NCBI GenBank assembly: GCA_019351975.1
Contig: JABBOG010000029.1
Location: 1-46,980, forward strand
From: Acidobacteriota bacterium
GTDB lineage: Bacteria > Acidobacteriota > Terriglobia > Terriglobales > Acidobacteriaceae
Direction: 5' to 3'
Length of the DNA: 46,980 bases
The translations under genes were made by a program, and so were the position numbers. The notes beneath the pieces are model-generated. The model had not been told where the DNA came from. It was given only the letters and a program-made list of their open reading frames with translations, and ran no database searches. Of this stretch, positions 44,666 to 46,980 are shown in pieces; position 1 is the first letter of the stretch, and each line of letters begins with the position of its first letter.

Positions 44666-45439
44666 ATGAACTGGGCGCACATCGGTCCCTCCGCTCTCGC
44701 CAGCTTCCTCGCGTCCCTCGTCGAGTGCGTCGAAGCGCTCACTGTCGTCCTCGCCGTCGGCAGCGTCCGCGGCTGGCGCAGCGCACTCATCGGCAGCGCC
44801 GCCGCCGTCGGCGTCCTTCTCGTACTCATCGCCGCCCTCGGCCGCGCTCTCACCCGTGTCCCGCTCCAAACCCTCCAACTCGTCGTCGGCGCACTGCTTC
44901 TGCTCTTTGGCCTCCGCTGGCTACGCAAGGCCATCCTCCGCTCCGCCGGCCAGATTCCCCTCCACGACGAGGCCGCCGCCTTCGCGAAAAACGCCGCCGC
45001 CCTCCAGTCTGCTCCCCGCGCCGCCGCATGGGACCGCGTCGCCTTCGCCACCGCCTTCCAGATCGTCATGCTCGAAGGCACCGAGGTCGTCTTCATCGTC
45101 GTCGCCATCGGCGCCGGTGGCGTCGGCCTCATGCTGCCCGCCGTCTTCGGAGCCATCGCCGCCCTGCTCGCCGTCATCGCCCTCGGCTTCGCCCTCCACC
45201 GCCCACTCTCCAACGTCCCCGAGAACACCCTCAAGTTCGTCGTCGGCGTTCTTCTCTCCGCCTTCGGCACCTTCTGGGTCGGTGAAGGCGCAGGTTTCCT
45301 CTGGCCCGGTGCCGACTGGTCCATCCTCGGCCTCATCCTTGGTTACCTCATCGTCGCCCTCATCACCGTTCCGCTCAGCCGCTCCACCACCAACGGCCTT
45401 CAACCCGAAGCCCAAACCCCAAAGCCGGTGCGCCCATGA
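44666..45439 (+). CDS. COG4280-type integral membrane protein
   Basis: A 257-residue protein with six to seven helices. Two similar acidic membrane motifs, SLVECVEALTVVLAVG near the N-terminus and MLEGTEVVFIVVAIG in the middle, suggest an internal duplication like that of small cation transporters. The loop GQIPLHDEAAAFAK is characteristic of what I recall as COG4280. A transport role is plausible but unproven. Its stop overlaps the next ATG (ATGA). Confidence 0.7.
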   Translation: MNWAHIGPSALASFLASLVECVEALTVVLAVGSVRGWRSALIGSAAAVGVLLVLIAALGRALTRVPLQTLQLVVGALLLLFGLRWLRKAILRSAGQIPLHDEAAAFAKNAAALQSAPRAAAWDRVAFATAFQIVMLEGTEVVFIVVAIGAGGVGLMLPAVFGAIAALLAVIALGFALHRPLSNVPENTLKFVVGVLLSAFGTFWVGEGAGFLWPGADWSILGLILGYLIVALITVPLSRSTTNGLQPEAQTPKPVRP

Positions 45440-45651
45440 CCTGGCTCCGCACCATCTTCCGCGAGATCTACGGCCTCTTCGTCGACGACGGCACCTTCGC
45501 CCTCCTCATCCTTCTCTGGCTCGCCATCTCCGTCTTCCTCATCCCGTATCTCGGCTGGATCCCCCGCTGGCGCGGCCCCTTACTCTTCGCCGGCCTCGCC
45601 ACCATCCTCATCGCCAGCGCCATCCGCTACGCCCGCCGCACCCCACGCTGA
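45436..45651 (+). CDS. Small membrane protein coupled to the COG4280 gene
   Basis: A 71-residue protein with two helices (about 20-38 and 48-63) and a basic C-terminus (RYARRTPR). The overlap ATGA with the preceding gene implies translational coupling and perhaps a shared complex. No family recognised. Confidence 0.65.
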   Translation: MTWLRTIFREIYGLFVDDGTFALLILLWLAISVFLIPYLGWIPRWRGPLLFAGLATILIASAIRYARRTPR

Positions 45652-45795
45652 CCCTGCCCCGTAACCCCGCCTTCCACCATCGCGCAATCCATCAAACCCC
45701 AACCTCGTACGCGCTAAGTCCAGCCGGAATGCCACCAAGAGCATCCAACCCTCGGTTTGACCACACTTCAAATGCGGCCATCAAGCGCAAACCCA

Positions 45796-45826
45796 TTGAC
45801 GCCGATCCAACTCCCTGGACTATAAT
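45796..45826 (+). promoter_or_regulatory. Candidate sigma-70-type promoter for the small secreted protein
   Basis: TTGACG (45796-45801) and a perfect TATAAT (45821-45826) are 19 bp apart, slightly longer than the ideal 17. The -10 lies 40 bp before the ATG at 45866. In this GC-rich setting a consensus -10 is unlikely by chance, but no start site is known. Confidence 0.5.
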
Positions 45827-45865
45827 TCACTTCGCACCGCGATAGTCCCCTGGAGGTTTTTTCCC

Positions 45866-46177
45866 ATGAAGAAGCTCGTAGCCCTTTCCATCCTCAGCAT
45901 CTCGTTCCTTTCCGCCGGCGCAGCCTTTGCCGAGTCGTACACCGGTGTGGTCTCCGACGCCATGTGCGCCAAAGACACCGCCAAAGCCTCCAAGCCAGAG
46001 CACGCCGCCTGCGCCAAAAAGTGCATCGGCATGGGCTCTCCCGCCGTCCTCATCGTCGGAGATAAGGTCATCAAGGTCTCCAACCCCACAAAACTCAATG
46101 CCTATGCGGGTAAAACCGTCACCGTCGACGGCACCATGAGCAACGGCAGCCTCACCGTCGCCTCCGTCAAAGACTAA
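45866..46177 (+). CDS. Small secreted cysteine-containing protein
   Basis: A 103-residue protein with a clear signal peptide (MKKLVALSILSISFLSAGAAFA). The mature part begins ESYTGVVSDAMC and has three cysteines (MCAKD, ACAKKC) and a beta-rich end (VLIVGDKVIKVSNPTKL, KTVTVDGTMS). I have the impression of a common Acidobacteriota family of OB-like exported proteins, without a name or function. CTGGAGG precedes the ATG by 10 bp, an ideal ribosome site, and a strong promoter candidate lies upstream, so it is probably well expressed. Confidence 0.75.
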   Translation: MKKLVALSILSISFLSAGAAFAESYTGVVSDAMCAKDTAKASKPEHAACAKKCIGMGSPAVLIVGDKVIKVSNPTKLNAYAGKTVTVDGTMSNGSLTVASVKD

Positions 46178-46192
46178 TTTCAGTTCCCCAAA

Positions 46193-46218
46193 GCCTCTAC
46201 CGCGCCAGCGGTAGAGGC
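46193..46218. terminator. Hairpin shared by convergent genes and embedded in a coding end
   Basis: GCCTCTACCGC and GCGGTAGAGGC form a perfect 11-bp stem with a GCCA tetraloop. The structure starts 15 bp after the stop of the secreted-protein gene and covers the last codons and stop of the minus-strand oxidoreductase (stop at 46197), serving both directions. Confidence 0.75.
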
Positions 46219-46980
46219 ACATCTTTGCCCGTCTGCGCCGACTGTCGTGCCGCGTCCAGAATCTCCGTCACCGTCACATTCGTCTTCAGCGAAGACATGC
46301 TGTCCCCCTCCTCCACCGATCCATTCAGTACAGCCTCGAGATAATGCAGCGGATCGTCATACGGTGCCGTCAAAATCGGCCCATACTCCTCCAATCCCAC
46401 CGCCTCGTCCCCCTTCCGCACCTTCAGCAAGCTCGGGTCCATCACCTTCGCATATCCTTTCCTTCCATACACATCCATCTGCTTCACAGCAAACGGCCAG
46501 TCCCACGACCCCTCCACCAGCACCACAGCGCCCTTGTAATTCAGCACGATATCCGCCTCATCGTCCACCCCCGGATACTCCTGCGGTTTCATCTGCTTGG
46601 TCACAGCCAGCACTGAAACTGGCACCTCGCCGTGCAACATCGCGGTCATCAGATCCGGCCCATAACACCCGAAATCCGTCAGCGCACCATCGCCATTCTT
46701 CGCCGGATCCGTCAGCCACTGCAGAAACTCCGGCTGGACGCCAATCTCCTTCGGCCCCTGGTGTCCATCGCGAATCTCCGCCTTTACCAGCGGCCCCAGA
46801 TCCCCCTTCTCAAACAACCGCGTCGCCTCCGCATTGCTCGCATACCAGCTCGTCTCAAAGTCCACCAGCACGTGGATCTTCGCCTTCTGCGCTGCCGCCT
46901 GCATCGCCAGCGCATCCGCATAGCTGAACGCCAGCGGCTTCTCCATCATCACGTTCAGCCCCAGCCCCGCGCACTCCTCC
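46197..46980 (-). CDS. Gfo/Idh/MocA-family oxidoreductase, C-terminal part
   Basis: The frame is open to the window edge; 260 residues of the C-terminal side are present. MMEKPLA carries the family's EKP motif, followed by DFETSWYASN, a GDGALTDFGCYGPDL segment containing the usual DxGxx(x)D/H pattern, and PYDDPLHYLEAVLNG. These NAD(P)-dependent enzymes oxidise or reduce sugars and inositols; the substrate is unknown. The nucleotide-binding N-terminus lies beyond 46980. Confidence 0.85.
   Translation of the reverse strand, partial: EECAGLGLNVMMEKPLAFSYADALAMQAAAQKAKIHVLVDFETSWYASNAEATRLFEKGDLGPLVKAEIRDGHQGPKEIGVQPEFLQWLTDPAKNGDGALTDFGCYGPDLMTAMLHGEVPVSVLAVTKQMKPQEYPGVDDEADIVLNYKGAVVLVEGSWDWPFAVKQMDVYGRKGYAKVMDPSLLKVRKGDEAVGLEEYGPILTAPYDDPLHYLEAVLNGSVEEGDSMSSLKTNVTVTEILDAARQSAQTGKDVPLPLAR

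Overview
This window looks like a chromosomal segment of a GC-rich, diderm (LPS-making) soil bacterium. It most resembles an Acidobacteriota genome of the Terriglobia type (Granulicella/Edaphobacter/Terriglobus-like). That placement is inference from gene content: LPS core genes, a pink-pigment type carotenoid operon, DUF3108 and M61 proteins, many secreted proteins of unknown function, strongly GC-ending codons, and scattered short palindromic repeats. No rRNA, tRNA or CRISPR array was seen. The window opens inside egtD (ergothioneine) and closes inside a Gfo/Idh/MocA oxidoreductase.

Layout. From 0.7 to 9.6 kb there is a long run of minus-strand genes: waaA-lpxK-heptosyltransferase (LPS inner core), an isoprenylcysteine-methyltransferase-like membrane protein, DUF3108, DUF2007, queC, a secreted TPR protein, moeA and moaC. 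From 9.6 to 17.2 kb is a housekeeping block: a GNAT acetyltransferase, trmFO, der, a DinG-type helicase, queD and queE. With queC, the latter two cover most of the route to the 7-deazaguanine precursor preQ0. From 17.2 to 23.9 kb a tightly packed minus-strand operon encodes two CrtI/CrtN/CrtP-type FAD oxidases, an aldehyde dehydrogenase, a PlsC-type acyltransferase and a family-2 glycosyltransferase. This is the tailoring set of a staphyloxanthin-like C30 carotenoid ester, without its own dehydrosqualene/squalene synthase. From 24 to 37 kb lie membrane, stress and envelope genes: DUF1440, an extremely Asp/Glu-rich protein, a sodium:solute symporter, an M61 peptidase, YihY/BrkB, RDD, SpoIIM-like, a cardiolipin-synthase-like phospholipase D, an LLM flavin oxidoreductase, a double universal stress protein and a Tat-exported GH79 glycosidase.

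From 37 to 44.2 kb the character changes. AT-richer genes flank a normal glmS: on one side a secreted metzincin-like peptidase interrupted by a TAG codon plus a translationally coupled secreted partner, on the other a signal-peptide-bearing protein that resembles a proteasome beta subunit. This stretch is littered with a REP-like palindromic family (core gggtgcccca...tggggtg) and carries a REP-associated tyrosine transposase (RAYT) bracketed by copies of that palindrome. It also holds a decayed second RAYT fragment and a broken Fic toxin gene with its small antitoxin-like partner. The last 3 kb hold small membrane and secreted proteins.

The points most worth a second look are the REP-RAYT unit, the exported proteasome-like Ntn-hydrolase candidate, in-frame insertion of intergenic repeats into trmFO and the LLM oxidoreductase (reminiscent of Rickettsia palindromic elements), the nonsense-interrupted peptidase, and the synthase-less C30 carotenoid operon. 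All assignments are by eye from translated sequence; no database search was run.
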